NCBI GenBank assembly: GCA_963704855.1
Contig: CAVPHY010000001.1
Location: forward strand, 124,001 to 188,000
Length of the DNA stretch: 64,000 nt
Direction of reading: 5' to 3'
Source of the DNA: SZUA-36 sp963704855
GTDB lineage: Bacteria; Pseudomonadota; Gammaproteobacteria; Xanthomonadales; SZUA-36
Each line of letters starts with the position of its first letter. Positions within the stretch are counted from its first letter, which is position 1. Of this stretch, positions 52,176 to 61,021 are shown one piece after another. Made by a program: the position numbers and the translations under genes. The notes under the pieces are model-generated. The model was not told the DNA's origin and searched no databases. It worked only from the letters and a program-made list of their open reading frames with translations.

Positions 52176-53817
52176 AACCTGCAATATCGCTTCAGCACTG
52201 ATCCGCCAGGCTGGGCAGCAGGGTCAGAATGCCGCGATCCACTACCCGGTTGGCAAACGCGGCAAGCGCATTGCGTACGAATCGGTAAGTTACTGCGCAC
52301 TGAATGACCTATCGGATGATTACGCGCGCGGCCTGATCGAATATGGAATTGGCCGCGGTACCCGCAGCGCACTGATGCTCACACCCGGTCTCGATTTCTT
52401 CGCGATGTTCTTCGCCCTTTTCAAGGCGGGCGCGATACCGGTGCTGATTGATCCGGGTATCGGTATCAAGCCGCTTAAAACATGCCTTGGCGAGGCCCGT
52501 CCGGAAGCTTTCATCGGTGTTACCAAGGCGCACGTCGCGCGTAGCGTGCTGGGCTGGGTGCCCGGTGTAAAACTGGTCACGTCCGGCCCGAAACTGGGCT
52601 GGGGTGGATTGAACACGAAACAGTTGCGCAAGCTGGGTCAGAAATCATCCGGCGGTGTGCTGGCCCCCACCCAGGCCGATGAGATGGCAGCCCTGTTGTT
52701 CACCTCGGGCAGCACCGGTATTCCGAAGGGCGTGGTCTACCGGCACAGGCATTTCATAGCCCAGGTCGAGATGTTGCAATCGGCTTTTGACATCCGCCCG
52801 GGCGAGGTCGATTTACCCACGTTTCCGCCATTTGCATTGTTTGATCCGGCCATGGGTATGACCACGGTCGTGCCGTTTATGGACCCGACCCGGCCCGCAA
52901 AAGCCGACCCGCGCCTGTTGATACAGACGATCGAGCGCTTTGGCGTCACCAATATTTTCGGCTCGCCGGCACTATTGAATGTCCTCGGACGCCACACGGA
53001 AGCGGAAAACATCCGCCTGCCCACGGTAAAGCGTGTTATTTCAGCCGGTGCCGCCATGCCGGTTGCAACCATCCGTCGGCTGCAAAAAACCCTTCCCGCA
53101 GATGCACAAGTGTTCACACCCTATGGCGCAACCGAATGCCTGCCTGTAGCCAGTGTTTCCGGTACCGAGCTCAATGAAGAAATCGAACTGCGCACCTCGA
53201 TCGGTGAAGGCACCTGTGTAGGCAAGCCGGTTGCACCGAACAGCGTTAAGATCATCGCAGTGACGGACGGAATCGTGGAAACCTTTCAGGACAGCGTGGA
53301 ATTGCCCATCGGCATCACCGGTGAAATCGTTGTGAACGGCCCGACATCGACCGATACCTACTGGGACAGGCCTGAGCAGACACGGCTGGCCAAGATCACC
53401 GACCTTGAGGGCAGTATCTGGCACCGCATGGGCGACACCGGTTACTTCGATACCAGGGGCCGCCTGTGGTATTGCGGGCGCAAATCCCAGAGGGTGGTCA
53501 ATGAACAGGAGTGTCTTTACGCCGACCAGGTGGAAGCCATTTTCAATGTGCACCCCGAGGTGGCGCGCACCGCACTGGTAGGCATCGGCAGCGCCGGCCG
53601 GCAAACCCCGGTGCTGTGCGTGGAACCACTGCACAGACCCAACGCCGCCCGGCGCCACCGCATCCGCACGGATCTGCTCCAGCTTGGACGTGGCCATGCG
53701 GTTTCAAAATCAATCCAGCAGATTCTCTTTCACAAATCCTTCCCGGTTGATATTCGCCACAACGCCAAGATCGGCAGGGAAAAACTCGCCACCTGGGCGG
53801 CCGGGAAGCTGGCATGA
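52150..53817 (+). CDS. oleC: OleC: beta-lactone synthetase (AMP-binding family)
   Basis: ATP-dependent closure of the 2-alkyl-3-hydroxyacid to a beta-lactone. The 555-aa acyl-adenylate-family enzyme has LLFTSGSTGIPKGVVYRHRHF (about 182-202), SAGAAMPV, TPYGATECLPVAS, the hinge GDTGYFDTRGRLWYCGRKS and a C-terminal lysine region (HNAKIGREKLATWA). The ATG at 52150 lies within the end of oleB; a GTG at 52132 is the alternative. Its stop overlaps oleD by four bases. Confidence 0.94.
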   Translation: MNRDTNSTETCNIASALIRQAGQQGQNAAIHYPVGKRGKRIAYESVSYCALNDLSDDYARGLIEYGIGRGTRSALMLTPGLDFFAMFFALFKAGAIPVLIDPGIGIKPLKTCLGEARPEAFIGVTKAHVARSVLGWVPGVKLVTSGPKLGWGGLNTKQLRKLGQKSSGGVLAPTQADEMAALLFTSGSTGIPKGVVYRHRHFIAQVEMLQSAFDIRPGEVDLPTFPPFALFDPAMGMTTVVPFMDPTRPAKADPRLLIQTIERFGVTNIFGSPALLNVLGRHTEAENIRLPTVKRVISAGAAMPVATIRRLQKTLPADAQVFTPYGATECLPVASVSGTELNEEIELRTSIGEGTCVGKPVAPNSVKIIAVTDGIVETFQDSVELPIGITGEIVVNGPTSTDTYWDRPEQTRLAKITDLEGSIWHRMGDTGYFDTRGRLWYCGRKSQRVVNEQECLYADQVEAIFNVHPEVARTALVGIGSAGRQTPVLCVEPLHRPNAARRHRIRTDLLQLGRGHAVSKSIQQILFHKSFPVDIRHNAKIGREKLATWAAGKLA

Positions 53818-54800
53818 AAATCCTGGTGACCGGTGGCGGCGGATTTCTTGGCGGTGCGATTTGCCGTCAACTGCTGGCGCGCGGCGACGAGGTGATCGCG
53901 TATCAGCGTAGTAGTGCAGATGAACTCGGAAAACTGGGCGCCCGGGTGATCCAGGGTGACATTACCGATTACGAATCGCTCAAAGCGGCATCGAAAGGTG
54001 CCGATGCGATCATCCATACCGCTGCCAAGGCCGGCTTGTCGGTGAGGTATGAGGACTATTTTGCACCGAACGTCACCGGCACCCAGAATGTTCTGGACGC
54101 CTGCCGCAGCAACGCTATCTGCAAGCTCGTATTTACCAGTTCCCCCAGTGTTACGCACGCCGATGGCGATATCGAAGGCGGCAATGAATCCCTGCCCTAC
54201 CCGGAAACCTACAATTCGCCCTACCCGGAAACCAAGGCCCGTTCGGAGCAAATGGTCATGGCGGCCAACTGCGCGGATTTGCATACGGTTTCATTACGGC
54301 CACACCTGATCTGGGGACCGGGCGACAACCACCTGTTACCCAAGCTGCTGGAACGGGCCCGACACGGGAAATTGAAACTGCCCGGACCGGACAAACTGAT
54401 CGACGCGACCTATATCGACAACGCCGCCAGGGCCCATTTGCTGGCACTGGATAAACTCGCAAGCCACCCTGAAGTTGTTGGCGGCAAAACCTATTTTATT
54501 TCCAATGATGAACCCGTGACCCAGGCTGAGATTATTGGCGGATTGCTCAGAGCTGCAGGTGTAGAAGTAGTCATCCAGGCCGTATCACCCCGGCTTGCCT
54601 ACGCCGCAGGCACCTTGCTCGAAACCGGCTGGAAGTTACTCGGTTTAAGATCTGACCCGCCGCTGACACGCTGGTCGGCGGAGCATCTTTCCACTGCACA
54701 CTGGTATGATATTTCAGCGGCAAAGCGCGATCTTGATTACAGCATTGAGGTCAGTGTTTCAGAAGGCCTGGAAATACTCGCTCAAAAATACCGTCACTAA
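53814..54800 (+). CDS. oleD: OleD: NAD(P)H-dependent 2-alkyl-3-ketoacid reductase
   Basis: Short-chain-dehydrogenase/epimerase-type reductase that supplies the 3-hydroxyacid to OleC. The 328-aa protein begins with the Rossmann loop VTGGGGFLGGAICRQLLARG, has IHTAAKAGLSVRYEDYF, FTSSPSV, the active-site YPETK (Tyr-x-x-x-Lys) near 142-146, and RPHLIWGPGDNHLLPKLL. The ATG overlaps the oleC stop (ATGA). This completes oleABCD as four contiguous separate genes. Confidence 0.94.
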   Translation: MKILVTGGGGFLGGAICRQLLARGDEVIAYQRSSADELGKLGARVIQGDITDYESLKAASKGADAIIHTAAKAGLSVRYEDYFAPNVTGTQNVLDACRSNAICKLVFTSSPSVTHADGDIEGGNESLPYPETYNSPYPETKARSEQMVMAANCADLHTVSLRPHLIWGPGDNHLLPKLLERARHGKLKLPGPDKLIDATYIDNAARAHLLALDKLASHPEVVGGKTYFISNDEPVTQAEIIGGLLRAAGVEVVIQAVSPRLAYAAGTLLETGWKLLGLRSDPPLTRWSAEHLSTAHWYDISAAKRDLDYSIEVSVSEGLEILAQKYRH

Positions 54801-54812
54801 AACAACCCGTAG

Positions 54813-54833
54813 GGTGGGTAAATGTTACCCACC
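54813..54833. repeat. GGTGGGTAA palindrome after oleD
   Basis: GGTGGGTAA, loop ATG, TTACCCACC, preceded by CCGTAG, so GTAGGGTGGGTAA is complete on the left. It sits between the convergent oleD and kinase genes, 12 bases after the oleD stop. It is the same family as the pair at 60904-61012. Confidence 0.7.
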
Positions 54834-54852
54834 ATGTATTGTCACACCTGAT

Positions 54853-55509
54853 CTAGTGCATCGGTCGGCCGCGCAGTTTTCTGACCACCCATTCGAGTTT
54901 TGAATAGTTCAGCAGTTGCCGGTCTTCTTCCGAGGCGTTTTTGTAGCGCCCGTGGTATTTGTGCTTGACCCAGGCGTTGATATCCAGGCGTTTGCCATAT
55001 TCGAACAGGTGGTTATTGAGAGGGTGAAACCCGTCCTTGTGTATAAACGTTGTTCCAAAATCAATAATATAGGGTTTCTGGTCGCGACCGACGATCATAT
55101 TGGTCTTGGATTTCAAATCCCCGTGGCTGACACCACGTGCATGGAACGCCTGGATCACGTCTAAAAGTTCCGCGAACCAACGGTCCCGGTCCTGCCATGT
55201 GGCATGACGGTAAGCGGTACCGTCGATAAACTCCATTAGCAGGTATTGCCCGGCAAGCAAGCCATAGCAAGCCGGCACACCTTCCACACCTTGCAAGCGC
55301 TGATACGCAGCGTATTCACGCTCAAGCGTCGCCTGCCGCGCCTTCAGAAGCGGGCCTCGGCCCATGGCAGTCTTGATGACCAGTTTCAGACCATCGCCCT
55401 CAAACAACAGCACCGTTCCCTGGTTAGAGGTGGCGAGAATATTCGATGCGGATGCGAGGCTGGACTCTATCCATGTTTGCAGGTCGCCAGGCAGGTCCCG
55501 TGATGGCAT
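54853..55509 (-). CDS. Small protein-kinase-like protein
   Basis: 218-aa member of the protein-kinase-like superfamily (RIO/lipopolysaccharide-kinase size class). The ATP-binding lysine is in LKLVIKTAMG, the catalytic loop is HGDLKSKTNMIV (HxDLKxxN), and the metal-binding DFG is in YIIDFGTTFIHKDGF. YLLMEFIDGTAYR is the hinge. The ATG at 55509 is chosen with GGA ten bases upstream; an ATG at 55527 also fits. The substrate (protein, sugar or lipid A) cannot be read. It is convergent to oleD. Confidence 0.85.
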   Translation of the reverse strand: MPSRDLPGDLQTWIESSLASASNILATSNQGTVLLFEGDGLKLVIKTAMGRGPLLKARQATLEREYAAYQRLQGVEGVPACYGLLAGQYLLMEFIDGTAYRHATWQDRDRWFAELLDVIQAFHARGVSHGDLKSKTNMIVGRDQKPYIIDFGTTFIHKDGFHPLNNHLFEYGKRLDINAWVKHKYHGRYKNASEEDRQLLNYSKLEWVVRKLRGRPMH

Positions 55510-55670
55510 TTGTGTACATTCCTTCATTGCGTGTGGATGATACCGGCAAGCGACCGCCAATTACACCACCGGTAAAGCCACACCGACACTCACACCGGAA
55601 ATTTGAGCGTAGGTAAATTTCCGGTGGTTTGTTAACATGCGTTCCTTTACGCCATTTTGAAGGAAATTCC

Positions 55671-57038
55671 ATGCGCTATATAATCCCGCTGATGCTGCTG
55701 CCGCTGCTGATGGCATTGCCGATAAGCAGTATTCGGGCAGAGGACTACCCGTCCACCTACGCACCGTTACCGTCGAAGCCGACACTGATCACCCACGCGA
55801 CCATCCTCACCGGTACCGGTGAGCGCCTGGATGATGCCAGCCTGTTGATATCGGATGGAAAAATTGTTTTTGTCGGCCGGGGTGAAGCACCTGCCGGGGT
55901 TACCACCATCGATGCCGGCGGCCGCTGGGTGACACCGGGCCTGATCGATGTCCACTCGCACCTCGGTGTTTACGCCAGCCCGGGGGTTAAAGCCCACTCG
56001 GACGGCAATGAGATGACCAGCCCGGCCACACCCAACGTCTGGGCCGAGCACAGTATCTGGCCACAGGACCCCGGTTTTTCGCGCGCGCTGGCCGGTGGTA
56101 TTACGTCGCTGCAGGTCTTGCCAGGCTCGGGTAACCTTATGGGTGGCCGCGGCGTGACATTGAAAAATGTATACAGCACGAGCTACCAGGGTATGAAGTT
56201 TCCCGGCGCCCCGTACGGCCTGAAAATGGCCTGCGGTGAAAACCCCAAGCGTGTTTACGGAGAGCGCAAACAGCTGCCGTCCACCCGCATGGGAAATATG
56301 GCGGCCTACCGGGCACAGTGGATCGACGCACAACAGTACATCGATGACTGGGCGGCCTATGAGAAAAAGCTGGCCGATAAAAAGGATGATGCCAAGGCGC
56401 CCAAACGCGACCTCAGGCTGGAAACACTGGCTGGCGTGCTGAAGGGTGAAATCATCATACACATGCACTGCTACCGCGCAGATGAAATGCTGACCATCCT
56501 GGATATGGCGGATGAGTTTGATTACAGGGTCGGGACTTTCCACCACGGCGTGGAAGCTTACAAGATCGCGGACAAGCTGGCCGAAAACGGTGTTTGCGGA
56601 GCTTTATGGGCTGACTGGTGGGGTTTCAAAATGGAAGCCTACGACGGTATCCAGGAGAACATCGCCATCGTTGACCGGCCCGAGGGAAGCTGCGCCATCG
56701 TCCATTCCGACAGTGGAGAGGGTATCCAGCGTTTGAACCAGGAGGCGGCCAAGGCGATGGGCAGCGGCAACCGGGCAGGTATGAATATTGCCCCGGAGAG
56801 GGCGATTGGCTGGATTACCTCCAATGCTGCGAAATCGCTTGGTATCGACAAGCGTACCGGCTCACTTGAAGCCGGCAAAATGGCGGATGTCGTGATCTGG
56901 AACGGTAATCCATTCAGCGTGTATGCCAAGGCCGATCACGTCTATATCGATGGCGCACTGGTCTACGACCGTGAAAACCCCGCGCTGCAACCGGTTTCCG
57001 ATTTTGAGCTGGGCCAGCTCCAGGGAGTATCCAAATGA
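55671..57038 (+). CDS. Exported amidohydrolase (metal-dependent)
   Basis: Amidohydrolase-superfamily protein of 455 aa with a signal peptide (IIPLMLLPLLMALPISSIRA); the ATG at 55671 follows AAGGAAATT. Metal-binding HxH is present in TPGLIDVHSHLGVY. Later metal-ligand histidines may be IIHMHCYRAD and GTFHHGVEAY, and the Asp IVHSDSGEG. The C-terminal beta-domain ends AGKMADVVIWNGNPFSVYAKADHVYIDG. It resembles imidazolonepropionase-like periplasmic amidohydrolases, so hydrolysis of a cyclic amide or dipeptide is likely. It overlaps the next gene by four bases. Confidence 0.9.
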   Translation: MRYIIPLMLLPLLMALPISSIRAEDYPSTYAPLPSKPTLITHATILTGTGERLDDASLLISDGKIVFVGRGEAPAGVTTIDAGGRWVTPGLIDVHSHLGVYASPGVKAHSDGNEMTSPATPNVWAEHSIWPQDPGFSRALAGGITSLQVLPGSGNLMGGRGVTLKNVYSTSYQGMKFPGAPYGLKMACGENPKRVYGERKQLPSTRMGNMAAYRAQWIDAQQYIDDWAAYEKKLADKKDDAKAPKRDLRLETLAGVLKGEIIIHMHCYRADEMLTILDMADEFDYRVGTFHHGVEAYKIADKLAENGVCGALWADWWGFKMEAYDGIQENIAIVDRPEGSCAIVHSDSGEGIQRLNQEAAKAMGSGNRAGMNIAPERAIGWITSNAAKSLGIDKRTGSLEAGKMADVVIWNGNPFSVYAKADHVYIDGALVYDRENPALQPVSDFELGQLQGVSK

Positions 57039-58285
57039 ATAATTTTAAAACCCTGTTAATTGGCTTCCTGGCCGCCTTCTCACTGGCGGTGCAGGCCGAT
57101 GCTATCCTGATCCGTGGCGCCAGCGTACACACGATGAGCGGAGACGGTACCCTGGAAAACACCGATATTTTCATATCCGGGGGCAAGATTCAGCGTATCG
57201 GAAAGGATCTGCCGGTACCGCAGGATGACGTCGCTGTTTTCAATGCCGAAGGTAAACCCGTGACACCGGGGTTTTTTGCCGGGATTACCAGCATCGGTAT
57301 TACCGAGGTTTCCGCGGTGGAGGAATCATCCGATTCGGCCCTTGCCTTGCAGGAAATGCGTCCGGAGTTTGACGTTGTACCGGCTTTCAACCCCAACTCC
57401 AGCCTGGTACCGGTGACGCGTATCGAGGGTTTCACTTTCACACTGCTGGGTGCAGACCCGCAGGGTTCCATTTTTGGCGGACAGGGGAAATTGGTCCTTC
57501 TCGACGGCGGCTACGAGAGCTTTATCGGTAACCCCGTGTTGTTTATCAGCGTGGGCCGGGATGCCAGCAGCATGAGTGGCGGCTCCCGTGCCGCCCAGTG
57601 GATGCTTCTGAACCAGGCCATGCAGGAAGCCGACAACCCGCCGGCACCTGCGGAATCAACACTGCTGACGCGGGCCGGACGCGCCACTTTGTCCTCATTT
57701 GTAATCAACGGCAAAGTGATCTTCAATGTTGACCGGGCCAGCGATATTCTGGAAACGCTACGGTTCGCAACACGCTATGGTTTGGAGGCGGTGATCTCCG
57801 GCGGCACGGAAGCCTGGATGGTGGCCGGACAACTGGCTGCGGCTGGTGTACCCGTGCTGCTTGATCCACTCAGCAACCTGCCGGGTAACTTCGACATGCT
57901 CGGAGCACGCCTCGATAATGCCGCGATTCTGCAGGCGGCGGGTGTCGAGGTGATCATCAGCGGCGCCGGTTCACACAATGCGCGCAAGCAGCGGCAACTG
58001 GCGGGTAACGCTGTATCCCACGGTCTGCCGCACGAGGCCGGTATCGCCGCGCTGACCATCAACCCGGCCAGGGTTTTTGGTGTCGCGGATCAACAGGGCA
58101 CTATCCAGGCAGACATGCCGGCCAACGTGGTGTTATGGAGCGGTGATCCGCTGGATGTGACCAGCGCTGCTGAAGTCGTTGTCATCAACGGCAAGCTGAT
58201 ACCGATGAAATCACGCCAGACAGAACTTCGGGACCGCTACCTGCCTGAAAACCCGGAAATGCCCAGGGCCTATATCAAGCCCTGA
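57035..58285 (+). CDS. Exported amidohydrolase-like protein lacking the HxH motif
   Basis: 416-aa paralogue of the preceding gene with a signal peptide (LLIGFLAAFSLAVQA). The position where the first enzyme has GLIDVHSHLG reads GFFAGITSIGI, so both first metal ligands are missing. The rest of the fold is kept (AVISGGTEAWMVAGQLAAAGVPVLLDP; GVEVIISGAGSHNARKQRQLAG; GLPHEAGIAALTINPARVFG; DMPANVVLWSGDPLDVTSAAEVVVINGK). It is likely a non-catalytic or altered-metal partner of the first protein, possibly a heteromer. Coupled translation (ATGA) supports that. Confidence 0.88.
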   Translation: MNNFKTLLIGFLAAFSLAVQADAILIRGASVHTMSGDGTLENTDIFISGGKIQRIGKDLPVPQDDVAVFNAEGKPVTPGFFAGITSIGITEVSAVEESSDSALALQEMRPEFDVVPAFNPNSSLVPVTRIEGFTFTLLGADPQGSIFGGQGKLVLLDGGYESFIGNPVLFISVGRDASSMSGGSRAAQWMLLNQAMQEADNPPAPAESTLLTRAGRATLSSFVINGKVIFNVDRASDILETLRFATRYGLEAVISGGTEAWMVAGQLAAAGVPVLLDPLSNLPGNFDMLGARLDNAAILQAAGVEVIISGAGSHNARKQRQLAGNAVSHGLPHEAGIAALTINPARVFGVADQQGTIQADMPANVVLWSGDPLDVTSAAEVVVINGKLIPMKSRQTELRDRYLPENPEMPRAYIKP

Positions 58286-58303
58286 GCTTAACCATCGTCA
58301 ACG

Positions 58304-58333
58304 AAAAAGCCCGGTAAATCACCGGGCTTTTTT
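58304..58333. terminator. Bidirectional rho-independent terminator
   Basis: AAAGCCCGGT / ACCGGGCTTT, a 10-bp stem with a five-base loop, with A residues before and T residues after. It lies between the convergent amidohydrolase and CoA-transferase genes and would work in both directions. Confidence 0.92.
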
Positions 58334-58370
58334 ATGGGTATGATCCGGACTTCCAGCAATGACAGGCTTA

Positions 58371-59581
58371 TCAGCTTCCCGGTTTTGCAATAACACCATC
58401 ATTAAAAAGCGTTTGAATCTCTTTTTCATCGAGTCCCAGTTCCTTTAATACCGTCTCCGTCGAATCACCAAGTGCCGGGGCGGCCCTGCCTTCGTCAGCC
58501 GTGCAATTGCGAAACCTAATGGGTGACCGTACTGAAGGCACGGGGCCAAGACCTTCGCGCTCGAGGTGCATCACCGTTTGTCTTTCGACGACGTGCGGAT
58601 CGGTGAATGCTTCGCCAATGGAATTGACCGGGCCGACCGGAATACCGCGAGCTTCAAATTCACAAAGCCAGTACGCCGCTGGTTGCTTCGCAAGTTCAGC
58701 CGCAATCAGTGTCGACCAGAGCCTGCCGGTTGAGCACGCGCGCTGAATTACTGATGAAGCGCGGGTCCGAACCGAGAGGCTCCATGCCGATAAGCCTGCA
58801 CAAGGAAACAAACTGCTTATCGTTACCCACTGCGACCACGATTGGGTCATCGGCGGTCTCAAATACCTGGTAGGGGACAATATTCGGGTGGGCATTCCCC
58901 GATAAGCCGGGGCTCGAACCCGAGACCAGGAAATTCGAAGCCTGGTTTGCCAGCGTGGCCAGCTGTGAATCCAGCAGCGATATATCGATAAACTCACCCT
59001 GCCCGGTTTCACGGGCGCGGGTGTAGGCGCCCAGAATCCCCACCGTTGCGTACAGACCCGTGATGAGATCGGAGACGGCTACGCCGACCTTGGTTGGTTT
59101 CTCCGTGCCGGTAATACTCATCAGGCCGCTCATGGCCTGGATGATGAAATCGTAGCCGGGTTTCTTCGCAGTGCGGCCCCGTCTGCCCGAACCCGCTGAT
59201 CGAGCAGTAGACGATGGCAGGGTTGAGTTTACGGATCGAATCGTAATCAAGGCCATAGGCCTTGAGCCCGCCGACCTTGTAATTCTCGATCAATATATCG
59301 GCCTTGCGGGCAAGCTGAAGCAAAATGGCTTGTCCGCGCGGGTCTTTGAAATCGACCGCTATCGATTCCTTGCCGCGGTTTGCCGATAGAAAATACGCGC
59401 TTTCGCGGTTGTCACCCGAGCCCAGGTAAGGCGGCCCCCAGCTACGTGTATCATCACCCCGGCCCGGTCGCTCGACCTTGATGACACGTGCGCCGAGATC
59501 GGCGAGCGTCTGGCTGGCCCACGGACCGGCCAGCACCCGCGAGAGATCCAGTACCAGTGTCCCATCCAGTGGCCCGCTCAT
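58371..59581 (-). CDS. Family III (CaiB/BaiF) CoA-transferase, interrupted by two frameshifts
   Basis: Transfers CoA between organic acids. Three successive frames are needed. The first, from 59581, gives LDLSRVLAGPWASQTLADLGARVIKVERPGRGDD and YCSISGFGQTGP. The second gives PGYDFIIQAMSGLMSITG, GLYATVGILGAYTRARETGQGEFIDISLLDSQLA and LIGMEPLGSDPRF. The third gives EFEARGIPVGPVNSIGEAFTDPHV and ends at 58371. One surplus base near 59161-59163 (an AAA run) and one near 58704-58716 restore 402 aa, the family length. The catalytic Asp is in ISLLDSQL. The acid substrate is unknown. Confidence 0.9.
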
Positions 59582-59585
59582 GTTG

Positions 59586-60893
59586 TTACTTTTTAGCCGG
59601 TTCCTGCGAGTTCAGAAAGTCCACCACCATGTGACCATATGCCTTAACACCGCGCTCCATGTAGGGTTCATGCATATGGAAGTACGGCGAGTGGTTGGTC
59701 GGCTGGGTTGACGGGTCCATCTCCTCGGGCCAGTTGCCAAGGAATACGAAGACCGCGGGTGTTACCGCGCCATACTCGGAAAAGTCCTCGGCCACTGTCT
59801 GTGGCTGTATGGAAAGCACCGGTTTTCCGGAAGCCCGTTCAAGTGCCGGCATGACAAATGATGTAAGTTCGGCGTTATTGTTTACAGCGGGTGGCCCCTG
59901 GTAAATTTCAAACCCGATTTCCGCACCGGCGCTTTCAGCAATCAAGCGTGCCGTGCGCTCCATCGCCTTATGGATATATTCCCGCATATCGGGATCGAAG
60001 CTGCGAATGGTGCCTTCCATCGTGACTTCATCAGGTATGACATTGTAACGGACACCACCGGTTATACGCCCCACGCTGATGATAGAGGGCGCCAGCGTGA
60101 CATCCACCTGGCGGCTGGCGATGGTTTGCAACCCAAGTACGATCTGCGATGAAACCACCACCGGGTCCACCCCATCCCAGGGCCGTGCGCCGTGGGTCTG
60201 CTTGCCCTTGACGATAATCTTGAAACCATCGGACGCGGCCATCATCGGGCCGGGTTTAACCGAAAACTGTCCGCCGGGTGTACTGATACCAACGTGCATG
60301 CCAAACACAGCTGAGGGCATGCGTTCCTCGAATATACCCTCGTCCAGCATCATCGACGCGCCACCGTCCTCACCCACGGGCGGGCCTTCTTCGGCGGGCT
60401 GAAAGATCAGCATGACAGACCCGGCGAGGTCGGCTTTCATATCATTCAGAATTTTTGCCGCACCCAGCACCATCGCCATATGCGCATCGTGACCACAGGC
60501 ATGCATGACACCCACGTCCTGGCCGTTGTATTCACTGCGGACGGTCGATGCATAAGGCAAACCGGTCTGCTCCTCAACCGGCAAACCGTCGATATCGGTA
60601 CGGATGGCCACCAGCGGCCCCGGCAGACCGCCTTCGATAATTGCGATCACACCGGTATGAGCGATACCCGTTTTGGGCTCCAGACCCATCTCCCGCAAAA
60701 TTTCTGCGATCCTCGCTGACGTATTGAACTCGCGATTGCTGAGCTCCGGGTTCTGATGAAACCAGCGCCGCCATTCGACCACCTGCGGCTGAACCGCCGC
60801 CGCAGCCTGGTCGATCTGATCGGGCGTAATGTCCGCGTAAGCTTGAGGTGCGATGAGCAAAAAACCTAAAAAGGCGAGGATACGCTTTCTCAT
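59586..60893 (-). CDS. Exported M20-family amidohydrolase
   Basis: 435-aa metallo-amidohydrolase (hippurate hydrolase/IAA-amino acid hydrolase group) with a signal peptide (ILAFLGFLLIAPQAYA). Metal site: HACGHDAHMAMVLGAAK, the catalytic Glu pair FQPAEEGPP, and the His in GMHVG and near the end in NHSPYFHMHE. VNNNAELTSF is in the dimer domain. It probably deacylates N-acyl amino acids or cleaves dipeptides in the periplasm. It lies four bases upstream of the CoA-transferase start, so the two are likely an operon. Confidence 0.93.
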   Translation of the reverse strand: MRKRILAFLGFLLIAPQAYADITPDQIDQAAAAVQPQVVEWRRWFHQNPELSNREFNTSARIAEILREMGLEPKTGIAHTGVIAIIEGGLPGPLVAIRTDIDGLPVEEQTGLPYASTVRSEYNGQDVGVMHACGHDAHMAMVLGAAKILNDMKADLAGSVMLIFQPAEEGPPVGEDGGASMMLDEGIFEERMPSAVFGMHVGISTPGGQFSVKPGPMMAASDGFKIIVKGKQTHGARPWDGVDPVVVSSQIVLGLQTIASRQVDVTLAPSIISVGRITGGVRYNVIPDEVTMEGTIRSFDPDMREYIHKAMERTARLIAESAGAEIGFEIYQGPPAVNNNAELTSFVMPALERASGKPVLSIQPQTVAEDFSEYGAVTPAVFVFLGNWPEEMDPSTQPTNHSPYFHMHEPYMERGVKAYGHMVVDFLNSQEPAKK

Positions 60894-60903
60894 ATCTAAC
60901 TCC

Positions 60904-61012
60904 GTAGGGTGGGTAACTAGTTACCCACCGATCTCGATGGATGAAAACACGAACTTGATTGTTATCTGTCCTGCCGTGTCAATAAACGGTGGGTAACATT
61001 TACCCACCCTAC
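60904..61012. repeat. Paired inverted palindromes (REPIN-like unit)
   Basis: The left unit GTAGGGTGGGTAACTAG plus TTACCCACC (60904-60929) and the right unit GGTGGGTAACAT plus TTACCCACCCTAC (60988-61012) are in opposite orientation around a 58-base spacer. Each is itself a palindrome. Together they resemble two REP sequences making a REPIN. They lie between ggt and the M20 gene, which are in the same direction. Confidence 0.7.
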
Positions 61013-61021
61013 CTGAGGCTA

